This document shows, piece after piece, positions 10,901 to 22,233 of a DNA stretch of 64,000 nt (the first letter of the stretch is position 1; each line of letters begins with the position of its first letter). The stretch covers positions 30,662,447 through 30,726,446 of the forward strand of contig JAKSZT010054334.1 in NCBI GenBank assembly GCA_026826555.1, read 5' to 3'. Position numbers and translations under genes: made by a program. The notes under the pieces were generated by a model. It made no database searches, was not told where the DNA came from, and saw only the letters and a list, made by a program, of their open reading frames with translations. This DNA comes from Tolypeutes matacus. Taxonomy: Eukaryota; Chordata; Mammalia; Cingulata; Chlamyphoridae.

Positions 10901-13900
10901 TCTAGCAGTTTCTGTTTTGTCTAAGTGAGAGAAAAAAATCAAAGTTTAAAGATTCAAATCTGAATCACTAGGAGAATGGAGGTCATCAGTAGACATGAAG
11001 TGAGGATGAAAAACTTTTGAGGGAGGAAGATCGTATTTGGTGTTGTCGGACAGTTGTACTACTTACTTACTAGTGATGAATGTGTTTAATGGAAAGACCT
11101 TATTTTTCTGTATGATTTTTATTGGGGGTATTAACATTGCAGAGGTAAATGGTTATACTAACCAAATATGAAATATCTTTTGGTTTTTTGTATTTGCTAA
11201 AATTTCCACAAGTTAACATAGTTCAAATTATATAGTTATGAGGATACATTTTTGATGGATCATCTATTATATTAAGTTTATTGATAAAGTTACTTTAAGC
11301 TAATTTGCCCTCTTAGTTATCTATTGCTACATTAAAAACTACCTCAAAACCTAGTGACTTAAAACTGTTTTGTCTTCCATGATTTTGTGGCAATGCTCCC
11401 CATTGTGTTGTCTGTCGCTTCAGTTATCTAGAGGCCTAATTGGGCTGGAAGTCCAAGAGGGCTCACGCACATGGTTAATAATGACTATTGGCTGGGAGCT
11501 CAACTAGGGCTTAACAGAAGTGGCTTGGTTCTCCTTCACTTGGCTTCTCACATCATTGTGGCTGGGTACCAAGAGGGAAAGTTCTCAGGAGCAGGTATTC
11601 CACAAAGAAGGAAGCAGATGCTTCCAGTCCTCTGAAGGTCAAGGCTCAAAAATTCCAGGAAGCCCCTTCTGCTCATTCTTTTGATCAGTGCAATCACAGA
11701 ACCAGCTCAGAATCTAATAACCAACACTTTATGATGTGAGGAGTGACAAGTGTAGTGTACAGGGACGAGTGAAAATTTGGGTTCTACCTTTGGAAACCAT
11801 ATATCACATACCCCAGAAAGTCTTAGCATATTAGTTCAACAGATACTTATTTGAATATTCACTCTGTACAAGATATTGTTCTAGTAGATTTAGCAAACTA
11901 GTTTATGCCCCTGCTCTCATGGAGTTGGCATTTCCTTGGTGGGACAGGCAATAAATAAGTAAACACGATAATTTCAGATAATGTTAAATGCTATGAAGAT
12001 AAAGTATGGTTGCGGGTGCCATTTAATAAGATGGTGAAGGCAAACAATTTAGCAAACATTGTGCACTTAGGCTAGCGCTAATGTGAATTCTCAAGTAGGA
12101 GTTTGCTAATCATGCTTTAATGAAAATGCTGATTGGCTAAATTATTATTTTGTAATTGGGAAAGAAAAAAAAAGGATCAATTTCTACATATAGAAAGCAC
12201 TTAGGGGGGGGCGGATGTGACTCAAATGGTTGGGCGTCCGTCTGCCATATGGAGGGACCTGGGTTTGATCCCCGGGACCTCCCGGTAAAATAAAAAAAAA
12301 ATATATATATATATATATATAAGGTGCATGGGCTGCCAGGCTCTGTGTGCCAGTGAGCTGCCAGGCCCCGGGAGCCATGCAGCAAGATGATGACGTAACA
12401 GGGGAGAGACAAGACAAGATGCCCCGAAAGCTCTGAAAACCAGGAACCGAGGTGGCGCGGGTGGCAGGACACCTCTCTCCTACATCGGAGGTCGCCAGAA
12501 TTGAATCCTGGTGAAGACTGGAGGAAGAGGATGAGAAGAGATGGCAGGAAGCAGACACAGAGAATTGGCCAGCGAATGGACACAAAAAGCAAATGGGGAA
12601 GGAGGGTTTTAAAATGGATAAAGTAAATAAATAAATCTTTAAAAAAAAAAAAGAAAGCACTTAGCACAGGGGTTGTCCCGGCCCGCGGGACATCAACGAG
12701 GACCCAAAACCTGCCGAGAAAGAATGGTGGGACAAGAGACGCAAGGAATGACAGCAAGACAGTGTTCTGATCAAGCTGCAAATTTTATTAAGGGAGCAGG
12801 GTTTATATGCTGTTTGGAGAAGGGAAGTGAGTCGGGGCACTCCAGGATTGGAGGATGTTGTTGCTGGGGTAGGGGCAGATTTTACTCTCGTGCCCTGCGC
12901 CTGCGTACTGTTACAATCACCTAGGTAGAGGCGGGAACCGGAGAACAAAGGAGCAAGGAGGAAGAAGAACAAGGAAGTGACAAAGCAGATTTTGTGTCTG
13001 CGCCATGTTGTGCTAAGTAGCCACTGGTTGCTGTCGTTTAGGTTGTTGGCACCTCTCTTGGCAGACTCCAGTGACGGCTCCCAACAAGGGGTAGCATAAG
13101 TATTGTCCAATATAGCTTTTTGTGGTGACAGAAGTGTTCTTTGTTGGCATTGTCCAGTAGGGTAGCATGGGCTACATGTAGCTCTGGAGCACTTGATAGA
13201 TGGCTAATACAACTGAAAACTGAATTTTTAAAAATTTAATTTTAATTGATTTAAATTTGAATAGTCACTTGTGGCTAGTGGCTGCCATATTGGACAGCTC
13301 AGGTGTAGCATGTAGATGATGCTAAATGTTAGTGCTTGCCCTATCCCAGATGTGTCCACTCTTCTGTCCTAGTACATCTTAGTTTAATTTCTAATAGTAA
13401 CCAGGTTGCAGCTAGGTATAATGAAAAAGGTATCCATTTGAGAAGTTTAATTTAAAAAGAGAATGTAAAAGTGTATATTTCATGGTTCTAGCTCTAAAAT
13501 ACATGTAGAGACTAGACATGGGGACACAGGTATATGAAAATTTTTAATGTCTTTTGAAAAATAAAAATTAAACTGAAATGGTCAAGTTTTTTCTTTATAG
13601 ACAGGTTTTTGTTTTTTGTGTTTTTTTTTTTTTTGTAATTGTAATTCCAGCATTGTGTTCCTTAATTACTTTTCTGCTTGAAATCCTATAGATAATCTAG
13701 TATTTTATTTCTGTCTGTAAAAGTCAAATGGGCAGTGTTTTATTCTACCATTTTGCTGTGGAAAGTAAAAATGGAAATTCTTCCATCTAGTAATTGTTTA
13801 GGCTGAATAAGTGTAAGAAATGCCCAGTTAAATTTTTGGATATCACCATGCAACTGATATAAAAATTATATTTCTAATCAAAGGCTCCCCTGTTTTCTGT

Positions 13901-14067
13901 TCTTGAATTTGCCATTTATTGAGCATTCCCATTTGCATATCTCTAGCCTCATCTCTTGGTGATACTGTTGGACTTAAAAAGTAAAAACCGGGGGTCGGAT
14001 GTGGCTCAACTGGTTGGGCGTCCGTCTCCCATGTGGAGGGACCCGGGTTCAATCCTCGGGACCTCCC

Positions 14068-14103
<36 letters not shown>

Positions 14104-17100
14104 AACCTTTGATACATGATATCAGCATGCTCCCAGTCATCTGGGCTTTTTAATAGTTATCTTTGATACCTTCCTTAACTACATACACAATCATCAGGAT
14201 ATAGTTATTCATCCTTCATAGTATCAGCTTAATCCTATTCATCACCTATTTAGTTCAGGCACTTTGAACCTTATACTTAGATTATTGTACTTTGCTGCCA
14301 CCAGATTAAATTTTTTAGTGAATACCTTAAATATTTCATTACTCAGAAACTTTCAATGTGCCCCCATTGCCAATAGAAAAAGTCCAAATAATATGATATG
14401 TTTTCCTAATGAAATAAAGTATATGAAAATATTTTGAAAACATCTGGAAGAGCATATAATTTGTAGAGAATTGCTGACTTCTTAAGCACTTTGCCAACTT
14501 TTTCCATACTTCATTATAAGAACTTTACATTTTAAAACAGGTGAATGCTCAATCCCTTAAACAGACTTGGATTATTTTCATCTTTAGTCAGTCCAGTTTA
14601 ATATTTACCAAGCATTTCCTATTTGCTAGTTGTTTTATTTATGGGTTATAATAAGAAAACATTTTCCTCTTGATTTAAGTTCTGTTTATTCTTCAAAGTT
14701 GAATTAAAGGCTTATCTCCTCTGTAAAACTTTGACTTGATTTCCCTACCTACAATAAAATTTCCCTCTCAACCAGAAATTAGGAACTCACTGTTTCACAT
14801 CCCCCTCCCCCATCTATATTAGTACATAAAATATGGACAGTTTAATGAACTGAACACCTGTGTAATGAACACCTGTGTAAACACAATCAAAAGCCAAGAA
14901 ATAGAGCATTATTAGCTACTCCAGAAGCTCCCCATGTGCCCTTCCCCAGTCAAATCTCTCTCTTTCCTCCATCCTAGAGGTAATAATTATCCTTTTGTGA
15001 TGACCGTAGTCTGTCTTTACAGCTTTACCATCTCTGTAGGCACCCCTAAACAATAAAATATAACCTATTTACCGCCTGTGTATGTACTCCTGATCAATAT
15101 AGTATTATATTTTCAAGTTTATACGAATGGAATGACATAAATTTTTTATGTATTTCTTTCAACATATTTGGTGTTAAGTAACTGAAGTTCATTTTCACTG
15201 CTGAGTAGCATTTCATTTATCCATTTTATTCTTAATGAACATTTGGGTTGTTCCCAGTTTGCGGCTATTATGAATAAAGTTACCAGGACCATTCTTGTAT
15301 ATGTGTCCTGTGTATATATGTGCACATCTTTCTGGGTATTTACCTAGTAGAACTGCTGGGTAACAGGAATGTATATCTTCAATTTTACTAGATAAAGTAA
15401 GTTTTCCAAGAGGTTGAACCAGTTTAGACTTACACCCACAGTGTGTGACGCTTCCATTGCTCACCTCCTTCCTTGTCAACCCTTGGAATTGTCAGAATTA
15501 AATTTTTGCCATTTTGGTAGGTGTGCAGTGGTACCTTGTAGTTTTCATTTGCTTTCCCTGTTTCATAATGAAGGTATGCAGCTCTTCATATGTTTATTAG
15601 TCATTTGTAATTCTTTTGTGATTTCCCTCCTATCCATTCTCTATTTTTATATGTGGAACTTTTATTTTACATGGATTTGTAAGTTTTTAAAGACGTTAAT
15701 CTTTTATCAGCACCAACCTGACCACTGCTGTAGAAGATTGGTCCAGATCTTTTTAGAAACGAAATTTTCGTCTCCATGCCCATCCCACTTTTTATTTAAA
15801 AAATATGTTTTTAAAAGGAAAGATTTTTGCCCTATCAGCATAAAAAATAAAATTTTAAAAATGGTAGGAAAAGCTATTGAGGTGGCCACTAGGTCACAAG
15901 CATGTAATCTTTGGAGTCAAACAGACTTGGGTTTCAATTCTGATTCCAGAAATGTGTGACTTTGTGGATATTTCCTAAGCTCTCTGAAATTTGAGTTTTT
16001 CATCTGCAAAGGGGAAATAATAACCTATAATGGTATGGTGATTCACTGAGCCATTTAATATATGTAAAATGCATAGCTCATTGCCTGGCATGTTTCCACA
16101 TCTAAAGCCAGCTGATAAGCAGTATTTATGGTGTTGGAGGGAAAAGAAATGGGAATGGTTCCCAAAACGTGCCTCTAAATATGTAGATGCTGTTACCCAT
16201 ATTTCATTTTAGGACTTTTGGGGTGTGGGATGGGAAAAAACATGGAACAGGAAAGTGAGGTAAGAGAGAGAAACCAAAGCATTTGGAGTCCCCTAAAGTG
16301 CAGGAGCAAAATTAAAGCCTATTAAGAAAAACAAGCACTGCCACATCTTCCTTCTACTTCCATTACACATCCAGTGGAGCTTTTTGTTTTTGTTTTTTTT
16401 ACTTTCCTTTTTTTATGTAATTATGACAGTGTTATTTTCTAACTCTCTATATCCCTTATTGCCCCTCTTCATTTTGATTTGATTATTCCTCTAGCAATAT
16501 TAAAATGAAGACATTTTATTTCACTATGACCAACATTGAAACTGCAAATTGTGTGAAAGCAGTAAAATTGAAGAAATATCTGCTTTCAAGGCAATGTAAT
16601 AACTGATATGTTGTTTTGTACTGTTTTATAAAAGCTTATAGATTTTCAATGGAAGCTGGGTATGGCTGTGAGCTCCAACAGTTGCAGATCTCTTAAATAT
16701 CCTTATGTTGCAGTGATGCTAAAATTGGCAGATCATTCAGGCCAAGTAAAGAACAAGTCCTTTGAAATGACAATTCCACAGTTTCAGGTTTGTGATTTAA
16801 CTCATTCAATTTTGGTTTCTGTAATTGCTCCTTATGAAATGTATAACATTTTTCTTAAAGGACAATTTTAATTGTTTTTATTTGGGAAAATACGGGATTT
16901 GTTTTCTATGGGAATTTGCTAAATTATTTTTTATATAATGTGCTGAATTTATATAATGTGATATTTGGTCACTTTCACAGTACTCTTCTCTGTGAATGTA
17001 TTTAGTAAATTATCATCCTCTCCAGAAGGACATTTACTTTGCATTTAAAGGTTTTGTTCTTGTTCCCTTTAGGCTTAATATTCAAGAATGTTAAACTAAA

Positions 17101-18733
17101 TTAATTTATCTTTGAAGAGTGTTGACCCTGAGTTTTCTGACTAATAATCTTTACAAAATACTGGATGACTGGTTTTATGGGCTAGAGATTTGAGCAACTC
17201 AGTAGTTTATATTCAGAGTCATGTTATTATCATTCCACCTCTTTTCTGTAACTAGGAAGATAAAAAAGGGGAGTGGCAATAATTCAGATTTTCTTTTGAA
17301 TATACATATGGGGAAATGTTGTCATTGACTATTTAGTTGTCCTTTGAATTTTGGTTTTGCTTCTTCATTTAATCCATTTAGTAAGTGAACATGTAAGTAT
17401 CCCCACAGTCAAATCAAGTATTCTAAGAAAGCCAACCATAGTGAATGAAATGGAAATATTAAGGGAAATTCTCTGTAAAGCTAACTAAAAATATAGGCTT
17501 CCTTTTTAAGAACAGCCTCTCATAGAATACTCATTTTGATTTCTTCTTTTATGAATACATTTTAAAGAATTTCTTTCTGTTTTCTTTCTTTTAAAACATA
17601 TACCCTTGCTTTAGAACAAAAATAATAGTCACAAACTTAATATTATTAATGCTGGTTAGTATCTTAGAAAGAATAAGGTCTTGTTTAAAAGGAAATAAAT
17701 GTACTATATTGTGATATGTTATAGCCCTAAATGCTGAATATGAGGAACAAATCAATTTCAAAAAAGAATGTAGGGTTATTTGTTATTGTTGTTTTGGGGT
17801 GGGGTTTTGTGTGTGTGTGTGTGTGTGTGTAATTCACAATGCTGGTGGTCTAATTCTTATTTTCTCTACCTCTAGAAAATTTTTTTGTATATCTTTACTG
17901 GTTGCTGAAATTTGACCAAGGATATATTTTTAAGGAAATAGTTTGTTTCATTCCATAACAAATTTAGATGTAGCTTAAAACAAAATACGTATACTTAAGT
18001 AGCAAAATAGAAAATTAAGGTCAAATAAGAAGGAAAATCAAATTTGTAAATTATTAAAGGGCTATTCTAATTACCAAGGTTAAGTTTCAAATTTGCCTCC
18101 TACTTCCTGGCAGGTACAGGAGAAAAAAGGACAACAGAAATTGTGTGAGTCCATCTTTTCCTAAAAAGATGCCTTGCACAGCAGAGCCATCATACCAGTT
18201 CAGATTTTTATTTAAAACAGAAATAAGCTTTTACCATATAAGCCATTGTCAATGTTGGGTCTCTCATTGTAACTGAATCCATATCTTAAGTAAAATAGTA
18301 ACTGCCCTGATTTTGCAATCTTTTTACTAGTTTAAGGTGGCTTGAAGCCAGGGAACCAACCTGTCATTTTTGTTTTTATCTTCAATTATCTAAGATAGTG
18401 CTGGGTATTTAATAAATTTTTCTGGTATGATCTTAAAAAACTTTCTTTTATACTCTTTTGAAAATTTAGTCATGAGCTAATTTTCCAACTCTGCAATAGT
18501 ATTTTTGTGTTCAATACCAAATTACACCTGTTTGTTTTTTATAGCAAGCTTCAATAGTAGTTGAGGATGTAGCATTAAAATTCAAACCTAACATATCATA
18601 TAGCTTTTAGTGGCCAGATATAATGAAGAGAACTACAGAAATATTCTCTAAAAGCAAAATTATTTTTCTTCTTTCTCAACAGAATTTCTACAGACAGTTC
18701 AAGGAAATCGCTGCAGTTATTGAAACTGTATGA
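7925..18733 (+). CDS. COMMD6: COMM domain-containing protein 6 (four coding exons)
   Basis: COMMD6 is the smallest member of the COMMD family. These proteins assemble into the Commander complex, which acts in endosomal recycling, and have been linked to NF-kappaB control. Coding exons 7925-7966, 8057-8068, 16635-16787 and 18683-18733 join in phase 0 to 85 codons plus TGA, the length of the human protein. The N-terminus is short (MEGSSEPLLDAKSQVTNQ). The COMM domain fills the rest: DFQWKLGMAVSS, then SLKYPYVAVMLKLADHSGQ, then FEMTIPQFQ, ending FKEIAAVIETV. These match human COMMD6, recalled from memory, with few changes. All internal junctions have AG/GT borders. The N-terminal HN domain of other COMMD proteins is absent, as in human. 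The ATG is the first in a suitable context after the promoter motifs. No frameshift or stop is present, so this is the functional locus and not a retrocopy. Confidence 0.95.
8057..8068 (+). CDS. COMMD6: COMMD6 12-nt microexon (VTNQ)
   Basis: GTCACCAACCAG is flanked by the acceptor CTTCCATTTCAG and the strong donor GTGAGTGAG, and lies 90 bp after exon 1. It supplies the VTNQ residues present in the human protein, so the splice is supported by homology as well as by signals. Confidence 0.85.
8069..9300. other. COMMD6 intron 2, proximal part, no repeat recognised
   Basis: GC-rich for the first 200 bases (the downstream part of the promoter region), then AT-rich with a (TA)n run near 8960. No further exon seen. 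Confidence 0.5.
9305..10070 (+). repeat. MIR relic split by an antisense LTR fragment
   Basis: 9305-9360 (AGCTAACATTTATTGTTTACTATATGC) is the 5' part of a MIR. 9895-10070 (AGAAGCAGGGCTGAGATTCACACTCAGGTCTG) is a MIR 3' part. Between them, 9370-9655 looks like the reverse of family B-like LTR sequence: TCAGCTGTGAGC blocks and TATTTATATCAGACC, the reverse of GATATAAATGGA. Whether the two MIR parts are one element is uncertain. Confidence 0.5.
10320..10620 (+). repeat. L2-like relic
   Basis: AGAAGTTTATAGTCTAGGGAGACAAATACACAAGTG ... AAACCAGGAAACACTTCACAGAGCAGG ... GAACAGCATGAGCAAAGGTG follows the pattern of L2/MIR3-type relics. Family assignment is tentative. Confidence 0.45.
11315..11800 (-). 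repeat. Old mammalian LTR, minus orientation
   Basis: Begins TTAGTTATCTATTGCTACATTAAAAACTACCTCAAAACCTAGTG and contains GGCTGGGAGCTCAACTAGGG, a common mammal-wide LTR signature. It is strongly diverged. Confidence 0.5.
11830..12010 (+). repeat. L2/MIR3-like relic
   Basis: CAACAGATACTTATTTGAATATTCACTCTGTAC ... GCCCCTGCTCTCATGGAGTTGGCATTTC ... AGGCAATAAATAAGTAAACA is the typical order of L2-type relics. Confidence 0.5.
12205..12651 (+). repeat. Dimeric DAS-type SINE
   Basis: The first tRNA-like unit (CGGATGTGACTCAAATGGTTGG ... GGGTTTGATCCCC) ends in an A/TA-rich linker. A second tRNA-like unit (AGGTGGCGCGGGTGGCAGG ... AATTGAATCC) follows, then an (AAATA)n/poly(A) tail. One TSD pair, agaaagcacttag, flanks the whole at 12192-12204 and 12652-12664, so the dimer inserted as one unit. 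The antisense frames across it are spurious. Confidence 0.93.
12674..13086 (-). mobile_element. Solo LTR of a class II (ERVK-like) endogenous retrovirus
   Basis: On the minus strand it runs from TGTTGGGAGCCGTCACTGG to GGCCGGGACA. A TATA box (ATATAAACC) is followed about 15 nt later by AATAAA, then a U5 region. The perfect 6-bp TSD aggggt occupies 12668-12673 and 13087-13092; 6 bp is the class II length. It lies within COMMD6 intron 2, antisense to the gene. No internal retroviral sequence remains. Confidence 0.93.
13130..13310. repeat. MER5-like hAT-Charlie relic
   Basis: GTAGCATGGGCTACATGTAGCTCTGG ... TTTAATTTTAATTGATTTAAATTTGAATAG ... TTGTGGCTAGTGGCTGCCATATTGGACAGC fits MER5A/B-type non-autonomous DNA transposons. 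Confidence 0.75.
13990..14093 (+). repeat. DAS-type SINE monomer
   Basis: GGGTCGGATGTGGCTCAACTGGTTGGGCGTCC, then GGGTTCAATCC (B box), then a 29-nt A tail. The TSD aaaaagtaaaaacc is exact at 13976-13989 and 14094-14107. Confidence 0.95.
14820..15720 (-). repeat. Old LINE-1 3' fragment, antisense
   Basis: Plus-strand phrases such as TTTATCCATTTTATTCTTAATGAACATTTGGGTTGTTCCCAGTTT and GGGTATTTACCTAGTAGAACTGCTGGGT are reverse complements of the diverged ORF2 C-terminal/3' UTR region of old L1s. Confidence 0.85.
15890..16115 (+). repeat. MIR, plus orientation, in COMMD6 intron 2
   Basis: TTTGGAGTCAAACAGACTTGGGTTTCAATTCTGATTCC ... GTGTGACTTTGTGGATATTTCCTAAGCTCTCTGAA ... TCATCTGCAAAGGGGAAATAATAA ... 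TTGCCTGGCA follows the central order of an MIR. Confidence 0.85.
16635..16787 (+). CDS. COMMD6: COMMD6 exon encoding most of the COMM domain
   Basis: 51 codons from CTT ATA GAT TTT CAA TGG to CAG TTT CAG. The acceptor is TTTATAAAAG (weak pyrimidine tract) and the donor is GTTTGT. It is preceded by an 8.6-kb intron and followed by a 1.9-kb intron. Confidence 0.95.
17809..17830. repeat. (GT)11 microsatellite
   Basis: Perfect GT dinucleotide array in COMMD6 intron 3. Confidence 0.97.
18683..18733 (+). CDS. COMMD6: COMMD6 last coding exon
   Basis: Acceptor TTTCTTCTTTCTCAACAG, then 16 codons from AAT TTC TAC and the TGA stop. It encodes the conserved C-terminal end of the COMM domain. Confidence 0.95.
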   Translation, partial: NFYRQFKEIAAVIETV

Positions 18734-18870
18734 AACTGATCACTTTGTTGATAAATTATCTTCATTCTAAAATCATGGACTTCACTTTTGAAGCAAAACC
18801 ACATAAAGTCAAATGATATTTATTGAATGAGATTTGCATTTTTGTGTTTCTGTTAAAAAATAAAAAAAAA
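18734..18870 (+). promoter_or_regulatory. COMMD6: COMMD6 3' UTR with candidate poly(A) signals
   Basis: AT-rich 3' UTR starting AACTGATCACTTTGTTG. A variant signal CATAAA at 18802-18807 and an AATAAA at 18859-18864 are candidates. Which one is used cannot be told from sequence. Confidence 0.6.
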
Positions 18871-18871
18871 A

Positions 18872-18990
18872 AAGACAGATTAGTGGTGATTAATGTGCAA
18901 TTTATGAATATGCTAAAAACCACTGAATTGAAACACTTTAAAAGGGTGAACTTTACGGTATATGAATTGTATCTCAATAAAACAAAAGAC
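18872..18990 (+). repeat. Old L1 3'-UTR end
   Basis: GGTGATTAATGTGCAATTTATGAATATGCTAAAAACCACTGAATTG ... GTATATGAATTGTATCTCAATAAAA is the typical terminal segment of L1M-type elements. It abuts the COMMD6 3' UTR and supplies another AATAAA. Confidence 0.75.
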
Positions 18991-20447
18991 AACTGAATGA
19001 TTAATACTAAAGACAACACAAGTTTATGTATTAAACCAGTAGTTTAAAATCTTACTGGTAATAGAACTCATAAACAAAATCTTATATAAAATCCAATACA
19101 TAAAGTATATATAAATAAGAAAAGTAGTATTTGATTAGGATAACTTTGCTTTACAAATTCAATTTTAAAGCATTCACTTATTTTAAAGGCAATCAGAAAG
19201 AAGAAGAGTGATATTGCCTTTCTCAGACATTTGGTCTCAGATTATGATTGACCATTGCTGCCTTATATTAGTTAATATTCAGTTATTTCTATTCATAATT
19301 GTAGAAAGTTCAAATACATGCATAGAGATAGCAAGATAAGTTTTATTCCAAGTTCTATATACAAATGATTTAGCCTGGTAACACAAGTTATTGTGTTAGG
19401 TTATGATCTCCACTGAATTTTAAATTTATAAACTAGTTGTTAAAATATTCTGTAAAGCCATAGCAATCAGCACTGTATGGCACTGGCTTAGGAATAAACA
19501 AATAGATCACTGGAATGGAATAGGTGGTCTAGAAATAGACTGAGATATTTGGGACAAGGATGGTATTTCACTTGGGTGGGAAAAGGGTAATTTATTTAAT
19601 AAATAATGCTAGCAATCACAATATATACAAAAGTAAATTCCAGCTGAATTAATGATTTAAACATAAAAAAAATTTTTTTAAAGAGGAGTTTTAAGAGAAT
19701 ATTTATGTAATCTTAAAAGCTTGAGAAGACCCTTTAAAACCAGACAGCATCTCCATGAGCTATAAAACATATATAAAAACATCAATATATTGAAAAAGAA
19801 AAATTATATGTGGGGGAAAATGGGCATAAAGAAGGACAATACTACATTGATATATAAGTCAGTTCTAGGTTTGGAAAACAAATTGCTTTAGATATAAGCA
19901 AGAAGGAATTTTATACAAGAAATTAGATGCTCACTAAACCGTCAGACTGAGGGAGCAAGAATCAGGAAGAATCATTGCTAGCTTTCAGAAAAAGTGATGC
20001 AGGAATTTCAGGGAAAGGCACTGCCAATAATCTGCTGCTTGTAGCACAAAGCAGGACATTACCTGGAAGCCACTGCATATCCATGTCTTCCATCTGCATG
20101 CATCTGTCAAGCATGTTTAACAAGAGAAAGGCTCCTTGCTTTCTCGACCCTTCCTAATCTCATACAGGAGCCTCTCATTGGTGGAAGCTAAATCAGGACC
20201 TTAATGACAGGAACCTAGTAAATTGGGTTTCCATGATTTTAGTACCTATTGAGGGGAGACAGAAGAGCAGGAGTGATGCTGAGTATCAACAAACAATAAC
20301 CGACACAACTGGGGATAAAAAATTTGCTGTGCATAAGCCAAAGTGTTCATGTTTATGAAATACAAAGAGCTTTTATAATTGATAATAAAAACAGATGCAA
20401 TGCAAGAGGAAAAAGGACATGAGAATTCATAGAGAAATCTAAATGGC

Positions 20448-21156
20448 TGTTTTAGTTTGCTAAAGGCTCCCAAAGCATTAATGGGTTGGCTTTTACAACG
20501 AAGATTTAATTTATAAGCTAACAGTACCGAGGCTGAAAAAGTCCAAATCAAAGCATCAGGCAAAGCTCCTTCCCAGAAGAATTTTTAGCAGCTGCTAAAA
20601 ATTTGCCAATCCTGGGCTCTTGCCACATGGCAGGGCACAATGGCGACTGTGGGTTCCTGCCTTCTCCGTTATGGAATGACACTGCTTGGTCTGTGGCTTT
20701 CTCTCTCAGCTTCTGTGCTCCACTGATTCTAGCCTCTGGCCTCCGGGACCTTCTCTCTCAGCTTCTGGGGTTTCTCTGCAGCTTTTTTCTGTATCTGCCG
20801 CCTTTTATTCCTTCGTTTATAAAAGACTCCATGGGAAGTGGTTGTGGCTCAATCAGTAGGGCTCCCATTTGCCATATGGGAGGCCCCGGGTTCGGTTCGT
20901 GGTTGGCTGACCCGGCGAGCGCAGGCAGCAGGGGGGGGGGGATAAATGAATGGGTGAATGGAATCTTTAAAAAAATAAATAAATAAAAGACTCCAGTAAG
21001 AGGATGAAGACCCTGGGTAACACAATCTAATCAAAGGCCCTTAACTGAAGTAATTTAATCAAAAGTTTCCACCTACAGTAGGTTTACATGCACAGGAATG
21101 GATTAGTTTTACAAACAGGATAATCTGGGGTCCATGAAAAGCTTCAAACTGCCACA
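20448..21156 (-). repeat. LTR, family B, minus orientation, carrying a SINE
   Basis: The plus strand runs TGTTTTAGTTTGCTAAAGGC to TTCAAACTGCCACA. The near-perfect 5-bp TSD is atggc / aaggc (20443-20447, 21157-21161). It interrupts the old L1 and is itself interrupted by the SINE at 20832-20982. Confidence 0.85.
20832..20982 (+). repeat. DAS-type SINE with internal deletion
   Basis: The 5' part matches 22055-22233, but the sequence jumps from GGGTTCGGTT straight to CGTGGTTGGCTGACC. About 40 bp containing the end of the B-box arm and the GCCCGCCC block are missing. The TSD ataaaagactcca is exact at 20819-20831 and 20983-20995. Confidence 0.93.
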
Positions 21157-21454
21157 AAGGCCAATAAATAAGAAAATATAATCGTCTTAACTAGTTAGTC
21201 AAAAAATGCAATTAATGTAAGAAATACCATTTTATACCTATCAGATTGGCAAAATTTAGAAAGTTATAGCACCTATTGCTGATAGGAAAGCATATTCTCA
21301 TATTACTGGTAGAAATAGGAGTTACTTTGGCCTTTGTACACAGCAACTCTGATATATATAATACATATTTCTGTCCCAGAAATTTCAGTCCAGGAATATA
21401 TCCTTAGAAATAAAGGCACCAATATGTAAAGATAATTGGTAAAGTTTTGCTAAA

Positions 21455-21835
21455 TGCTTATCCATTTCCTCTGAGCACACAGGAAGACTTAAATTTCCCA
21501 GTCTCCCTGAAGTTAGGTTGGGACTACAAAACTGGGTTATAGCTAATGGAATACTTGCAGAAGTGTCCTAAGCCACATTCGGTCCTGGTCATAAATCATT
21601 CTATGTCATTCTTCCAACTTTTCTCCCATCCTAGCTGCTGGAAATAAAGGACTCTAGGATAGCAAAACTCTAGGATGGATCCTTGAATCACTACTGAAGG
21701 CAAACTCCCCACGAGAGCCTGTCTTACATCAGAAAGTGATGTGAGCTAGAAATAAACTTTTATTGTGGTAAGCCGTTGAGAACTTTCAGTTGTTAAAACA
21801 GCAAGTAAGCATAAATATGATTAACACAGGTTAGA
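21455..21835 (+). repeat. Old MaLR-like LTR within the old L1
   Basis: The 3' part GTGAGCTAGAAATAAACTTTTATTGTGGTAAGCCGTTGAGA is the usual polyadenylation region and end of an old MaLR/ERVL LTR. L1 sequence resumes on the far side. Confidence 0.55.
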
Positions 21836-22054
21836 CGTATGAAGATGTAGCATTTACAGCAGCATAAAACAAAAATAGGGAAGCAGTGAATACTTATCAA
21901 TAAGGAAATAAATAAATTTGATATATCTATAATAATATGCAGCTGCTAAGAATTTGCCTTTGAGATATTTCCAATACATTATTGCTATGTTTTGTAAAAT
22001 GGTGTAACATGAATTAATAAACATTTGAATACTTGAACAAAAATTATGAAAAGG

Positions 22055-22233
22055 GGAAGCGGCTGTGGCTCAATCAGTAGGGCTCCCGTTTACCATATGG
22101 GAGGCCCCGGGTTCGGTTCCCGGGGCCTCCTGGTGAAGGCAGGCCCGCCCGTATGGCGTGGTTAGCTGACCCAGCGAGCACAAGCAGCAAGGGGGGGATA
22201 AATGAATAAATAAATAAAATCTTTAAAAAAAAA
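22055..22233 (+). repeat. DAS-type SINE, well preserved
   Basis: GGGAAGCGGCTGTGGCTCAATCAG, then GGGTTCGGTTCC, then AGCGAGCACAAGCAGCAAGG, ending with (AAATA)n and poly(A). The TSD is aaaaattatgaaa(a)gg at both ends. Confidence 0.95.

Noticed and set aside
12137..12781. 214-codon minus ORF and overlapping 158-codon ORF
   Set aside because: They cover a dimeric SINE and the edge of the solo LTR. The residues are translated repeat and poly(T).
15414..15959. 181-codon plus ORF in COMMD6 intron
   Set aside because: Antisense old L1 running into a MIR, with no splice or conservation support.
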